From: Amycolatopsis pittospori | GTDB lineage: Bacteria; Actinomycetota; Actinomycetes; Mycobacteriales; Pseudonocardiaceae | Length of the DNA stretch: 64,000 bases | Direction of reading: 5' to 3' | NCBI RefSeq assembly: GCF_013870525.1 | Contig: NZ_JACBXD010000017.1 | Location: 57,021 to 121,020 of the forward strand | Shown here: positions 22,203 through 35,104 of the stretch, piece after piece | How the letters are laid out: each line of letters opens with the position of its first letter | How positions within the stretch are numbered: the first letter of the stretch is position 1 | Program-made: the position numbers and the translations under genes | The notes under the pieces: model-generated | Databases searched by the model: none | What the model was told of the DNA's origin: nothing | Seen by the model: the letters and a program-made list of their open reading frames with translations, nothing else

Positions 22203-23600
22203 ATGAAGACTCCCGGCAGGCGCTGGAGCGCACTTCTCCCGCTGCTCATCGCCCTCCCCGTCCTCGCCGTACCCGGCGTCGCGCAGGCCGAAAGCGCGCG
22301 TGGCTGTTTCGACGACGCGGCGGCGATCACCGTCGAAGAGAAGCGCCTCACCGCGACGCTTCCGTCCGGTGGCCCCGCGGTCGGACCCGAACTGGTCCGG
22401 CTCGCCGGTTTCGACAAGCTCGTCGCCGACTTCACGTCGCGCCTCTGCTCGACGAAGACCGCTCCGCGCGCCGAGAAACTCGCCGAGACCGCCGGCGACG
22501 GACTCTGGCGGACCGCCGTCGACCGGGCGCAGGGCCGCCGTCCCGACCTCGGCACCCTCGACAAGGCCGACGACCGGCCGCTGTACTGGGCGCGCCTGCA
22601 GATGAGCAAGGCGCTGCGCCAGTGGACGCCGCGCTTCCCGCTGTCGGCCCCCGCTCGCGCGGACCTGCTGAAGACGTTCGACGTCGGCGCCCGCGGCCTC
22701 GACGACTCCCGTTTCCCGCTCGGCCCGTCGACTCGCCGGGTGCTGGTGAGCGGCTTCGACCCGTTCACGCTCAACGGCGCAGGCGTCCGCATCGCGAACC
22801 CGTCCGGCGCGGCCGCGCTGCACCTCGACGGCAAGGTGATCCAGACGCCGACCGGGCCCGCGCTGGTGCAGGCCGTGTCGTTCCCCGTGGTGTGGAGCTA
22901 CTTCGACACCGGCATCGTCGAGGCGGCGTACGGGAAGGCGCTGAAGGACCGCTTCCGGCGTCCGGAACTGATCATGACGATCAGCCAGGGCCGCCCCGGC
23001 CGCTTCGACATCGAACGGTGGGCCGGTGCCTGGCGCGGCGGTTTCCCGGACAACCTCGACGAGTCCGTCACCGGCCAGGTCCCGCCCGCGCGCGGCTGGC
23101 CGCAGCCCGCCGACCAGTTCATCGAAACCACGCTGCCGTACGAAAAGATGCTCGCCGCGCCCGCCGGGGCGTACCAGGTGCTGTACAACCAGGCGTTCTG
23201 CGTGTGGCCGGACAGCACGAAACCGGGGACGGGGACGGCGGTCTGCCGGACGGACGCGCCGAAGCCCGGCGAGATCGCGGCTTCCGGAGGCGGCGGCAAC
23301 TACCTCTCGAACGAATCGATGTACCGCAGCAACCGGCTGCGGACCGGGCTGGGACTGACCGGGATCGCGGGCGGGCACCTGCACACGCCCGTGCTCGGCA
23401 CACCCACGGACCCGGCGGCGCTGACCGACGCCGGCTTCGAGGGACGCCGGGCGGCGATCACTTCGCAGATCGTCTCCCTGCTCACCGCCGCCCTCGGCGA
23501 GGCCGCCACTCCCGCTCCCGCCACTCCCGCTCCCGCCACTCCCGCTCCGGGCGCTTCGCCCCGCGCCGACGTCCTCGCTACTCCCGGCACAACGCTCTGA
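22203..23600 (+). CDS. Exported pyroglutamyl-peptidase-like protein with Ser in place of the catalytic Cys
   Basis: The 465-residue protein has a signal peptide (to about residue 29, GVAQA), an unassigned N-terminal segment and a C-terminal domain related to peptidase family C15. RVLVSGFDPF and IANPSG match the family's GFEPF and NPS motifs. FDIERWAG carries the expected Glu271, and GGHLHTP carries His394. At the nucleophile, where C15 enzymes read YVCN or YLCN, this protein reads NYLSNESMY, giving Ser369. The ending has a TPAPA repeat. Either a serine enzyme or a non-catalytic homologue is possible. An ATG at 22194 is an alternative start. Confidence 0.75.
   Translation: MKTPGRRWSALLPLLIALPVLAVPGVAQAESARGCFDDAAAITVEEKRLTATLPSGGPAVGPELVRLAGFDKLVADFTSRLCSTKTAPRAEKLAETAGDGLWRTAVDRAQGRRPDLGTLDKADDRPLYWARLQMSKALRQWTPRFPLSAPARADLLKTFDVGARGLDDSRFPLGPSTRRVLVSGFDPFTLNGAGVRIANPSGAAALHLDGKVIQTPTGPALVQAVSFPVVWSYFDTGIVEAAYGKALKDRFRRPELIMTISQGRPGRFDIERWAGAWRGGFPDNLDESVTGQVPPARGWPQPADQFIETTLPYEKMLAAPAGAYQVLYNQAFCVWPDSTKPGTGTAVCRTDAPKPGEIAASGGGGNYLSNESMYRSNRLRTGLGLTGIAGGHLHTPVLGTPTDPAALTDAGFEGRRAAITSQIVSLLTAALGEAATPAPATPAPATPAPGASPRADVLATPGTTL
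23505..23549 (+). repeat. Three tandem 15-bp units encoding ATPAP repeats
   Basis: Three consecutive copies of GCCACTCCCGCTCCC (the last with one change at its end) lie in frame near the 3' end of the pyroglutamyl-peptidase-like gene. They encode a flexible Ala-Thr-Pro-Ala-Pro tail, likely to vary in copy number by slippage. Confidence 0.85.
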
Positions 23601-23605
23601 CCCAC

Positions 23606-23669
23606 CGCATTTCGTCCTCTGAATGCGGTAGTTGCGCGTGCAAGGACCGCATTCAGAGGACTAAACGCG
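23606..23669. repeat. Intergenic palindrome, family A copy 2
   Basis: The arms 23606-23629 and 23646-23669 pair over 24 positions with two mismatches (core GTCCTCTGAATGCGGT), around a 16-nt spacer. It begins 5 nt after the stop codon of the pyroglutamyl-peptidase-like gene and ends 11 nt before the priA stop. It therefore sits exactly in a convergent junction, as expected of a bidirectional terminator. The arm core is shared with 1781-1842. Confidence 0.85.
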
Positions 23670-23679
23670 GGCTCGCGGG

Positions 23680-25782
23680 CTAGATGAGCTCAAGCGGGTC
23701 CAGTTGGATCCGGATGGGTTCGGGGGCTTTGCGGGCGTCGCGGCGGGCGGCGGCCGCGTGGATCGCGGCGGCGAGGGCCTTCCCGTCCGGACGTGCGACG
23801 CGCACCAGGGCGCGTTCGCGTTCGGCGTTGCCGTCTTCGTCGACGTCGCCGAGCGGGACCGGCCCGAGTACTTCGCCGGTTTCCGGGAGGGCGAGGTCGT
23901 CGAGCAGTCCGGCGACCGCGTCCGGCGTGCCCTCGATACTCGCCATCCGCATCACGGGCGGGAAGCCGAGTTCCCGGCGCTCGCCCAATTCCTGGCTCGC
24001 GTGCCAGCCCGGATCCCACCGCACCAGCGCCTGGACGACCGCGAGACCCGCTTCCGCGCCGACGAACACGCGCCCGCCGTCGGTTCCCGGCCGCACCAGG
24101 GCCGCGGCCGCCATCCAGCGGCGCAGGGTCTCCTCCCCCGCGCGCAGGTCCTGACGGCCGAGCAACGCCCAGCCGTCCAGCAGCAACGCCGCGCCGTAGC
24201 CGCCTTCCGCGATCGGTTCGGCTCCCGGCGTGCACACCACCAGCGCCGGTTTTCCGGGCACTGAAGCCAAGATCTCCGACGCGCCCGAGGTCCGCACCGG
24301 GAAGCCGGAGAACGCGCGGCCGAGTTCTTCCGCGGTCCGCTTCGAACCGACGACGACCGCCCGCAACCGCACGGAACCGCAGGCGGCGCAATGGAAGTTC
24401 GTCTCGGGGACACCGCACCACCGGCAGGCGGGCGGCCTCGGCGCGCCGTCGATCAGCCCGCCGGGCAAGGAAAGCGGGCCCGCGCAACGACGGCAATGCG
24501 CCGACGTCCGGCAGTTGCCGCAAGCCAGCCCGGGAACATATCCGCGACGCGGAACCTGTACCAGGACAGGGAATCCGCCCGCCAGCGACTGCCTGGCCGC
24601 CTCGAAAGCGACCGAAGGAAGCCGGGCCGCCTTCGCTGCTTCGTCTCGTGCGACGTCGAAGTCCTCGCCGACCGGCGTCACGCGCGGTGCGGCGGCGCGG
24701 AGTTCGGGGCGGGCCGCGACGAGAGGTTGCGCCCAACCCGATTCCACCAGGAACTGCGCCTCGGCCGTGCGCGCGAATCCGGCGACGAGCAGCGATCCCT
24801 TCGCGGCGTGCGCGCGGTCCATCAGGACGTCGCGGACGTGCGGGTACGGCGCGTGCTGGTCGAGGTGGACGTCGTCGCCGTCGTCCCACACCACGAACAG
24901 GCCCGGATCGGAGACCGGCGCGAACATCGCCGCGCGCGTGCCGACGACGACGCGGACCGCGCCGCGCAGCACCGCGAGCCAGCGCCGGTAGCGCTCGGCC
25001 GGCCCCAGCCCGGCGATCAACGCGACCACCGCGTCCTCGCCCATCAGTTGGGAACAGGCGTCGTGAAGGCGAGTCAGGTCGCGGTGATCGGGGACGACCA
25101 TGACGACGCCGCGTCCGGCCGCGGCCGCCACGGCGGCGGCTTCGGCGAGCCGGTGCGGCCAGTCTTCACCCGGCAAGGCCTGCCAGACGGCGTTGGCCGG
25201 ACGGCGTTCCGCGACGGCCTCCAGGAACGCCGGGCCGTTTTGGTACTTCTCCCAAGCCGCGGTGTCCGGCGCCTCCGGTGCGGGCGCGGGTTCGGCCGCG
25301 GGCTCGCCTTCGACCTTCGCGTGCCGGGACGGGATCGCCAGCCGCAGGACGTCGCTGAGCGTGCCGCCGTACCGGTCCGCGACCGAACGGCAGAGCGCGT
25401 GCAACGCCGGGGGCAGCACGGCCTCACTCGACGTCACCCTGTCGATGTACGCGAGCTTCCCGGTGAAGTCCGTGGTGTCGGCGCGTTCGACGAGGTACCC
25501 GTCGACGAGCTGGCCCGCGAACCGGACGCGCACCCGGCAGCCGGGCACGGCGGTCTCGTGCAGTTTCTCGGGGATCCGGTAGTCGAAGGTCCGGTCGAGA
25601 TGCGTGAGCGGGATGTCCACGACGATCCGCGCGACCGGGTTCTCGGGCGCGGGGTTCTGCGCGCCGCGACGGCTGGCCTTGCCGCTCTTGCCGCGTGACG
25701 GTTTGGCCTTCGGCGCGGGCTCGGCCCGCGGCGGAGGCTCCGGAAGCTCCCACAGCGGGGTCGGTTCGGAACTGCTGCTCAC
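23680..25782 (-). CDS. priA: Actinobacterial PriA-like primosomal protein lacking helicase motifs
   Basis: The protein has about 700 residues. Its N-terminal DNA-binding domain is intact (VVDIPLTHLDRTFDYRIP..GCRVRVRF), as is the zinc-binding cysteine cluster (CGNCRTSAHCRRC, CRWCG, CAACGS) and the C-terminal domain. The region that should hold Walker A reads ALPGEDWPHRLAEAAA, and the DEAH equivalent is WDDGDDVHL, so ATP-driven unwinding is not expected. This loss is typical of actinobacterial PriA. It probably acts in replication restart by protein contacts. The start is uncertain: GTG 25782 chosen, GTG 25812 also possible. Confidence 0.88.
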   Translation of the reverse strand: MSSSSEPTPLWELPEPPPRAEPAPKAKPSRGKSGKASRRGAQNPAPENPVARIVVDIPLTHLDRTFDYRIPEKLHETAVPGCRVRVRFAGQLVDGYLVERADTTDFTGKLAYIDRVTSSEAVLPPALHALCRSVADRYGGTLSDVLRLAIPSRHAKVEGEPAAEPAPAPEAPDTAAWEKYQNGPAFLEAVAERRPANAVWQALPGEDWPHRLAEAAAVAAAAGRGVVMVVPDHRDLTRLHDACSQLMGEDAVVALIAGLGPAERYRRWLAVLRGAVRVVVGTRAAMFAPVSDPGLFVVWDDGDDVHLDQHAPYPHVRDVLMDRAHAAKGSLLVAGFARTAEAQFLVESGWAQPLVAARPELRAAAPRVTPVGEDFDVARDEAAKAARLPSVAFEAARQSLAGGFPVLVQVPRRGYVPGLACGNCRTSAHCRRCAGPLSLPGGLIDGAPRPPACRWCGVPETNFHCAACGSVRLRAVVVGSKRTAEELGRAFSGFPVRTSGASEILASVPGKPALVVCTPGAEPIAEGGYGAALLLDGWALLGRQDLRAGEETLRRWMAAAALVRPGTDGGRVFVGAEAGLAVVQALVRWDPGWHASQELGERRELGFPPVMRMASIEGTPDAVAGLLDDLALPETGEVLGPVPLGDVDEDGNAERERALVRVARPDGKALAAAIHAAAARRDARKAPEPIRIQLDPLELI

Positions 25783-25825
25783 CCGGTGATCTCTACCAGA
25801 CTCCCCCGACACGGCCCGTCACCGC

Positions 25826-25882
25826 GTGCAATGAACGGCCCGTTACTTGCGAAATTTGCAAGTAACGGGCCGTTCATAGCAC
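25826..25882. repeat. Intergenic palindrome, family B copy 3
   Basis: The 25-bp arms (25826-25850 and 25858-25882) have one mismatch around a 7-nt loop identical to that of the 20227 copy. It lies between the metK stop codon (25898) and the priA start, both minus strand, so it would terminate metK transcripts before priA. Confidence 0.9.
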
Positions 25883-25897
25883 TACCGGACGCCGGAA

Positions 25898-27112
25898 TCA
25901 GGCGCCGGCGGCCGACTTCAGGTCCGCGGCCCGCGCCGTGCTCTCCCACGGGAGACCCAGCTCGGGACGGCCGAAGTGGCCGTACGCGGCTGTCGGAGCG
26001 TAGATCGGGCGAAGCAGGTCGAGGTCGCGGATGATCGCGGCCGGACGAAGGTCGAAGACCTCCGTGATGGCGGCCTGGATCTTCGACGGGTCGACCGTCT
26101 CGGTGCCGAAGGTCTCGACGAAGAGGCCCACCGGGGCCGCCTTGCCGATCGCGTAGGCCACCTGGACCTCGGCGCGCGTGGCGAGACCGGCGGCGATCAC
26201 GTTCTTCGCCACCCAGCGCATCGCGTACGCGGCGGAGCGGTCCACCTTCGACGGGTCCTTGCCGGAGAACGCGCCGCCACCGTGGCGGGCCATACCGCCG
26301 TAGGTGTCGACGATGATCTTGCGGCCGGTCAGGCCCGCGTCACCCATCGGGCCGCCGATGACGAAGCGGCCGGTCGGGTTGACCAGCAGCCGCACGTTGG
26401 AGGTGTCGAGCCCGAGCTCGGCGATCTCCGGGGCGACCACGTGCTCGCGGACGTCGACGCCGAGCATCTGCTCGAGGTCGATGCCGTCCGCGTGCTGGGT
26501 GGACACGACCACCGTGTCGAGGCGCACCGGCTGGTCACCGGCGTACTCGATGGTGACCTGGGTCTTGCCGTCCGGGCGCAGGTACGGCAGCACGCCGTCC
26601 TTGCGGACCCGGGTCAGCCGCTGCGAGAGCCGGTGGGCCAGCGCGATCGGCAGCGGCATCAGCTCGGGGGTGTCCGAGCAGGCGTAGCCGAACATGAGGC
26701 CCTGGTCGCCGGCACCCTGGCGGTTGATCTCGTCCTCGTCGGATTCGACGCGGGACTCGTACGCGGTGTCGACACCCTGTGCGATGTCGGGCGACTGGGA
26801 CCCGATGGCGACGTTGACGCCACAGGAGTTGCCGTCGAAACCCTTGGCCGAAGAGTCGTAGCCGATCTTCAGGATCACGTCGCGGACGATGGTCGGGATG
26901 TCCGCGTAGGCCTCGGTGGTCACCTCGCCGGCGACATGCACCTGCCCGGTCGTGATGAGGGTTTCGACCGCCACCCGGCTCCGCGGGTCCTTGGCCAGCA
27001 GGCCGTCCAGGATGGAGTCGCTGATGGCGTCGCAAATCTTGTCGGGATGACCCTCAGTCACCGATTCCGATGTGAACAGTCTGCTCGTGGACGCGGTCAC
27101 GGTGGCCGTCAC
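25898..27112 (-). CDS. metK: S-adenosylmethionine synthase
   Basis: MetK makes S-adenosylmethionine from methionine and ATP. The 404-residue product has the signatures [33 protein letters not shown] and [20 protein letters not shown] chose the GTG at 27112 ([15 protein letters not shown]), just after AGGTGAGG. A GTG four codons later is an alternative. A good promoter lies directly upstream, so metK can be transcribed independently of coaBC. Confidence 0.95.
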   Translation of the reverse strand: MTATVTASTSRLFTSESVTEGHPDKICDAISDSILDGLLAKDPRSRVAVETLITTGQVHVAGEVTTEAYADIPTIVRDVILKIGYDSSAKGFDGNSCGVNVAIGSQSPDIAQGVDTAYESRVESDEDEINRQGAGDQGLMFGYACSDTPELMPLPIALAHRLSQRLTRVRKDGVLPYLRPDGKTQVTIEYAGDQPVRLDTVVVSTQHADGIDLEQMLGVDVREHVVAPEIAELGLDTSNVRLLVNPTGRFVIGGPMGDAGLTGRKIIVDTYGGMARHGGGAFSGKDPSKVDRSAAYAMRWVAKNVIAAGLATRAEVQVAYAIGKAAPVGLFVETFGTETVDPSKIQAAITEVFDLRPAAIIRDLDLLRPIYAPTAAYGHFGRPELGLPWESTARAADLKSAAGA

Positions 27113-27140
27113 TTCCTCACCTAGACGTCTGATGCCCAGA

Positions 27141-27169
27141 AAGTTAGGCACCCCTTAGCTTGTACTCAA
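27141..27169 (-). promoter_or_regulatory. Promoter of metK
   Basis: On the minus strand TTGAGT (27169-27164) is followed by a 17-nt spacer and TAACTT (27146-27141), a close match to a housekeeping sigma-70-type promoter. It sits 29 nt before the metK start, in the 84-nt gap after coaBC. I found no SAM-riboswitch-like structure in this short leader. Confidence 0.65.
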
Positions 27170-27196
27170 GCGTACTTACTATCGTTCGAGGCTCGG

Positions 27197-28417
27197 TCAA
27201 CGCTTCATCAAGGTCACAACAGCGTCCCACAATGTGGACGCCAGTTCCGCCTTGGCGCCGAGTGGGATGGGGATCTCCGTCCCGTCGGCCCCGAGCAGCC
27301 AGCCGGAGTTGTCCTCGGTACCGAACGCCTTGCCCTCGCCGACGGCGTTCACCACCAGCAGATCGGCACCCTTGCGCTTCAATTTCACCCTGGCGTGGTC
27401 GAGCACGCCACCTTTGTCGTCCCCGGTTTCGGCGGCGAAACCGACGACGAGCCGGCCTTCTGTCCGGTTCTGGACGAGTTCGGCGAGGATGTCCGCGTTA
27501 CGGGCGAGCTCGACGACCGGATCCGGAGCGTCGTCGGACTTCTTGATCTTGACCTCGGCCCGGTTGGACGGCCGGAAGTCGGCGACGGCGGCGGCCATCA
27601 CGACGACGTCGGCGGAGGCGGCCTCGGCGTGCATCGCCTGGCGCATCTCCTCGGCGGTGGACACGTGGACGACCTTCGCGCCCGCGGGCTCCGGAAGCGC
27701 GATGGTGTGCGCGGCGACCAGGGTGACTTCGGCGCCGCGCTGGGCGGCGACGCGGGCCAGCGCGTAGCCCTGCTTGCCCGACGACCGGTTGCCGAGGTAG
27801 CGGACCGGGTCCAGCGGCTCACGGGTGCCGCCCGCCGAAATCACCACGCGCACGCCTTCGAGGTCGCGTGGGAGGGCGTTCGGCACGGCGAGCAGGAGCC
27901 GGGCGAGGTCGACGATCTCGGCCGGGTCGGCGAGCCGCCCCTTGCCGGTGTCGGTGCCGGTGAGCCTGCCGGCGGCGGGTTCGGCGACGACCAGACCGCG
28001 CGAACGCAGCAGCGCCACGTTGTCGCGGGTGGCCGGGTGCTCCCACATCTCGGTGTGCATCGCCGGGAAGAAGGCGATCGGGCACCGGGCGGTGAGCAGG
28101 GTGTTCGTCAGCAGATCGTCCGCGATGCCGTGCGCGGCCTTGGCGAGCAGATTCGCCGTGGCGGGCACGACGATCACCAAGTCGGCTTCCTTGCCGACGC
28201 GGACGTGCTGGACTTCGGGCACCTCGGTGAACACACCGGTGTGCACCGGGTGGCCGGACAGTGCCTCGAAGGTGGCCGCGCCGACGAAGTTCAGCGCGGC
28301 TTCGGTGGGGACCACGCGGACGTCGTGACCGGATTCGGTCAGTCCGCGCAGGACCTCACAGGCCTTGTAGGCGGCGATCCCGCCGCCCACGCCCAGAACG
28401 ATCTTGGGTTTACTCAA
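27197..28417 (-). CDS. coaBC: Phosphopantothenoylcysteine synthetase/decarboxylase
   Basis: This bifunctional CoA-pathway enzyme has 406 residues. The N-terminal CoaC flavodoxin-like domain shows VGGGIAAYKACEVLRGL, VQHVRVGKEADL (active-site His), PATANLLAKAAHGIADD and FPAMHTEMW. In this clade the substrate clamp reads GRLTGTDTGKGR, without the Cys found in E. coli. The C-terminal CoaB domain shows ISAGGTREPLDPVRYLGNRS and AAAVADFRP. It starts with TTG at 28417 (TTG-AGT-AAA-CCC). It lies 59 nt downstream of rpoZ in the gmk-rpoZ-coaBC-metK order. Confidence 0.94.
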   Translation of the reverse strand: MSKPKIVLGVGGGIAAYKACEVLRGLTESGHDVRVVPTEAALNFVGAATFEALSGHPVHTGVFTEVPEVQHVRVGKEADLVIVVPATANLLAKAAHGIADDLLTNTLLTARCPIAFFPAMHTEMWEHPATRDNVALLRSRGLVVAEPAAGRLTGTDTGKGRLADPAEIVDLARLLLAVPNALPRDLEGVRVVISAGGTREPLDPVRYLGNRSSGKQGYALARVAAQRGAEVTLVAAHTIALPEPAGAKVVHVSTAEEMRQAMHAEAASADVVVMAAAVADFRPSNRAEVKIKKSDDAPDPVVELARNADILAELVQNRTEGRLVVGFAAETGDDKGGVLDHARVKLKRKGADLLVVNAVGEGKAFGTEDNSGWLLGADGTEIPIPLGAKAELASTLWDAVVTLMKR

Positions 28418-28476
28418 CGGTGCTCTCGGCGGTCTCGCGCCGGGTCACCTCGACGGCCGCCGTGGCCATTGAGTAC

Positions 28477-28746
28477 CTACTCACCCTCGGTGTGCTCGAG
28501 CAGGCCACCGTGGATCTCGCGCAGGGCGATGGACAGCGGCTTCTCGCGCGGGCCCGGCTCGACCAGCGGGCCGACGTACTCCAGCAGGCCCTCGCCCAGC
28601 TGGGCGTAGTAGTCGTTGATCTGGCGAGCGCGCTTGGCCGAGTAGATCACCAGCGCGTACTTCGAGCTGACCTTCTCGAGGAGGTCGTCGATGGGCGGGT
28701 TGGTGATGCCTTCGAGCTCTTCGTGCAGCGTGGCCTGAGTCGTCAC
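28477..28746 (-). CDS. rpoZ: RNA polymerase omega subunit
   Basis: This is an 89-residue omega subunit. [23 protein letters not shown] and [10 protein letters not shown] are the conserved omega helices that latch onto beta-prime. The length is typical for actinobacteria. The GTG at 28746 is chosen because it begins the family N-terminus ([13 protein letters not shown]) and GGAG lies about 10 nt upstream. It follows gmk by 23 nt and precedes coaBC, the common bacterial order. Confidence 0.93.
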   Translation of the reverse strand: MTTQATLHEELEGITNPPIDDLLEKVSSKYALVIYSAKRARQINDYYAQLGEGLLEYVGPLVEPGPREKPLSIALREIHGGLLEHTEGE

Positions 28747-28769
28747 TCGTGGTGCTCCGAATCTTCGGT

Positions 28770-29399
28770 CTAGTGGTCGCCGGTTATCAAGTTTAGCAAC
28801 TGCTCGGCGGCCTCTCGCACGTCGGCGTTGACGACGCGCTCGTCGAACTCCCCGGCGGCGGCGAGTTCGCGCTCCGCCTCGGCCAGCCTGGCCTTCACCG
28901 CGGTCTCGTTCTCGGTGCCGCGGCCGGTCAGCCTGCCGACCAGTTCGTCCCACGACGGCGGCATCAGCATCACCAGCCGGGCTTCCGGCATCGCCTTGCG
29001 GACCTGCCGCGCGCCCTGGAGTTCGATCTCCAGTACGGCGTTGCGTCCGGCGGCGAGTGCCCGCTCCACGGGCTCGCGCGGGGTGCCGTAGCAGTTGCCG
29101 GCGAACTCGGCGTGTTCGAGCAGCCTGCCGTCGGCGACCATGCGGTCGAACTCGGCGCGGTCGATGAAGTGGTAGTGCTCGCCGTCGACCTCACCCGGCC
29201 TCGGCTTCCTGGTGGTCACCGAGACGCTGAAATAGATCTCCGGATCCAGCTTGCGCAGCTCCCCCGCCACGCTCGACTTCCCGACTCCCGAAGGCCCTGA
29301 TACGACCGTGAGCCGGTGCCGGGAGTTGAGTCCCGCCACCGGCTCACCGTCGCGGTCAGCGCCCGGGGTCACCGGGTGGTCCTGACCGATGCCGCTCAC
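28770..29399 (-). CDS. gmk: Guanylate kinase
   Basis: Gmk phosphorylates GMP to GDP. The 209-residue product has a P-loop [10 protein letters not shown] at residues 34-43, the GMP-binding [19 protein letters not shown] and a lid region. About 26 extra N-terminal residues precede the core, not unusual in this group. The GTG start overlaps the mihF stop as GTGA, so the two are translationally coupled. If the extension is not translated, a later start is conceivable, but none has a better ribosome-binding site. Confidence 0.94.
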   Translation of the reverse strand: MSGIGQDHPVTPGADRDGEPVAGLNSRHRLTVVSGPSGVGKSSVAGELRKLDPEIYFSVSVTTRKPRPGEVDGEHYHFIDRAEFDRMVADGRLLEHAEFAGNCYGTPREPVERALAAGRNAVLEIELQGARQVRKAMPEARLVMLMPPSWDELVGRLTGRGTENETAVKARLAEAERELAAAGEFDERVVNADVREAAEQLLNLITGDH

Positions 29400-29713
29400 T
29401 CGCCGCTGAATTCGGCCAGCAGCGCCTTGCGCTGCCGGTCGCCGAGGCCGCGAAGACGACGGCTGGGTGCGATCTCCAGTCGTTCCATGGTCTGCTGGGC
29501 ACGGACCTTGCCGACGCCCGGAAGAGCCTCGAGCAGAGCCGAGACCTTCATCTTGCCGAGGACTTCGTTCTCCTCGGCCTGCTTCAACACGTCGACCAGA
29601 GTGGTACCGCCCCGCTTCAGCCGCTCCTTCAGCTCAGCACGGATGCGGCGGGCGGCGGCGGCCTTCTCCAGCGCCGCAGCGCGCTGTTCCTCTGTCAGCT
29701 GGGGAAGTGCCAC
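29396..29713 (-). CDS. mihF: Integration host factor, actinobacterial type
   Basis: This 105-residue basic, helical nucleoid protein has the family phrase LPQLTEEQRAAALEKAAAAR and the helix-two-turn-helix region VSALLEALPGVGKVRAQQ. The mycobacterial homologue mIHF is an essential DNA-bending protein, unrelated in sequence to the E. coli IHF subunits. The GTG start follows CCGGAGGAAA. A gap of 107 nt separates it from pyrF, and an 8-bp hairpin (29740-29747 with 29759-29766) is visible there. Confidence 0.93.
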   Translation of the reverse strand: MALPQLTEEQRAAALEKAAAARRIRAELKERLKRGGTTLVDVLKQAEENEVLGKMKVSALLEALPGVGKVRAQQTMERLEIAPSRRLRGLGDRQRKALLAEFSGE

Positions 29714-29820
29714 GTTTTCCTCCGGTAGTTCTCAAATCTGGGTGGGTGTGGCGACGGTACCCACCCGTTACCTCGGGCCACAATGCGGGGGTGGCTGGTC
29801 ATGACCGATTCCCGGGCCTG

Positions 29821-30656
29821 CTATTGGCCGTTTTCCAGGGAACCGAGGGAATCCCGTGTCCTCCGAACGGCCGTACGCAACGCCTCGTGGTCCGGTCCGT
29901 GTTTGAGCACATCGCGGGAGGACGCGGGGAGCACGCCCGGCAGTCGCGGGCCGAAAAGGCCGCGAAGATCGGCCACAGTGGCTCCCTGGGCCCCGAAACC
30001 GGGTGCCAGGACGGGACCGTTCAGGGCGCCCAGATCGAGTTCCCCCGGTGCGATGGTGGCGCCGACGACGACGCCGATGTCACCCAAAGGCCCGACACCC
30101 GCGTTGTACGCCGCCGCCGTGTCGACGATGTCCTGCGCGACGGTCTTTCCGTTGGGCAGCAAGGCGTTCTGCAGTCCCTGCGCCTCCGGGTTGGAGGTGC
30201 GCGCGAGCACGAACAGCCCCTTCCCTTGCGCCTGCGCAACGTCGATCGCCGGGGCTAGCGAGCCGAACCCGAGATACGGCGACACCGTGATGGCGTCGGC
30301 TTCGAGTTCCGCGCCCGCGGGCAGGAAAGCCGCCGTGTACGCCGCCATCGTGGAACCGATGTCGCCGCGTTTGACGTCCAGCAGGACGAGCGCGCCCGCT
30401 TCCCGGCACACCTTCATCGTCTTGGCCAGAACGGCGACCCCAGGAGGCCCGTAGGCCTCGAAAAAGGCCGATTGGGGCTTGATCACCGCGACCTCGGGGG
30501 CGATCGCCTCAGCGGCGGTCAGGGCGAACTTCTCCAGCCCGCCCGCGTCCGCCGGAAGACCCCACGCCTGGAGCAACCCGGGATGGGGGTCGATGCCGGC
30601 GCAGAGCGGTCCCTTCTCCGCGACCGCCCGCGCCAGCCTCGCCCCGAACCGCTCGG

Positions 30657-30660
<4 letters not shown>
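29821..30660 (-). CDS. pyrF: Orotidine 5'-phosphate decarboxylase (type 2)
   Basis: PyrF makes UMP, the last step of de novo pyrimidine synthesis. This 279-residue enzyme is the longer type 2 form typical of actinobacteria. The catalytic motif [16 protein letters not shown] holds the Lys-Asp array, and VSPYLGFGS and APGFGAQGA follow. The ATG overlaps the carB stop as ATGA. It is the last gene of the pyr operon before mihF. Confidence 0.95.
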
Positions 30661-33970
<3,310 letters not shown>

Positions 33971-33971
<1 letters not shown>

Positions 33972-35104
33972 TACTTGGCCTTCTCCATCAAAGCGACGAA
34001 CTCATCGAACAGGGGGGCCGCGTCGTGCGGACCGGCGGCGGCCTCGGGGTGGTACTGCACCGAGAACGCGGGGACGTCGAACGCCCGGACACCTTCGACG
34101 GTGTCGTCGTTCGGGCAGTAGTGCGAGATCTGCGCGGCGCCGAACGGCGTCTCGAAGCGCTGACCCGGCTCGCCTTCGAGGGCGAAACCGTGGTTCTGCG
34201 CCGTGATCGCGACCCGTTTGGTCGCCACGTCGATCACCGGGATGTTGATCCCGCGGTGGCCGTAGCGCATCTTGTAGGTGCCCAGTCCCAGCGCGCGGCC
34301 GAGGATCTGGTTGCCGAAGCAGATGCCGAACAGCGGGATTTCCCGCTGCAGCACCGACTTCGTCAGTTCGGTGGCGTGCGCGGTGGTCGCCGGGTCGCCC
34401 GGGCCGTTGGACAGGAACACGCCGTCCGCCTCGACCGCGAGCAGTTCGTCCACAGTGGACGACGAGGGCAGGACGTGCACCTCGATGCCGCGTGCGGCCA
34501 TCAGGCGCGGGGTGTTGGACTTGATGCCCAGGTCCAGCGCGGCGACGCGGAACTTCCGCTCCCCCTGCGCCTCGACGACGTACTTCTGCTTGGTGCTGAC
34601 CTCGCCGGCGAGGTCAGCACCCTTCATCTGCGGGCTGGCCTGGACCTGCGCGAGCATCTCCTCGTCGGTGCCGAGTGCCTCACCCGAGAAGACGCCGGAC
34701 CGCATGGCGCCCTGCTCGCGCAGGTGCCGGGTCAGCGTGCGGGTGTCCACTTCGGAGATCCCGACGACGCCCTGGCGCTCCAGTTCCTCGTCCAGCGTGC
34801 GCTTCGAGCGCCAGTTGGACGGCGTGCGCGCGGGGTCGCGGACGACGTAGCCCGAGACCCAGATGCGCGAGGACTCGTCGTCCTCGTCGTTCCAGCCGGT
34901 GTTGCCGATCTGCGGCGCGGTCTGGACCACGATCTGCCGGTGGTAGGAGGGGTCGGTCAGCGTCTCCTGGTAGCCGGTCATACCGGTGCAGAACACCGCC
35001 TCGCCCAGACTCCGGCCACGGGCGCCGTATGCGGAGCCGCGGAACACGCGGCCGTCTTCGAGGACCAGCGCGGCCGGGGTCCTGGTGCCGTTCGCGGTGC
35101 TCAT
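33971..35104 (-). CDS. carA: Carbamoyl-phosphate synthase small (glutaminase) subunit
   Basis: CarA hydrolyses glutamine and channels ammonia to CarB. The 377-residue product has the N-terminal CarA-specific domain ([24 protein letters not shown]) and a class I glutamine amidotransferase domain, with the nucleophile Cys in [15 protein letters not shown] and the His-Glu pair in [11 protein letters not shown]. The ATG at 35104 overlaps the preceding stop by one base (TGATG) and follows GGGAGGTGC. Confidence 0.96.

Noticed and set aside
20294..22834. An 846-codon frame ending as ggt
   Set aside because: The extra 243 residues oppose the exported peptidase gene. The signal peptide begins at the ATG at 22105.
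27113..27196. Possible SAM riboswitch before metK
   Set aside because: The leader between the promoter -10 and the start codon is only about 28 nt, too short for any known SAM riboswitch, and no conserved core was seen.
29740..29766. 8-bp hairpin between pyrF and mihF as a new regulatory RNA
   Set aside because: The stem is short with an 11-nt loop. It could be a weak attenuator but cannot be distinguished from chance in GC-rich DNA.
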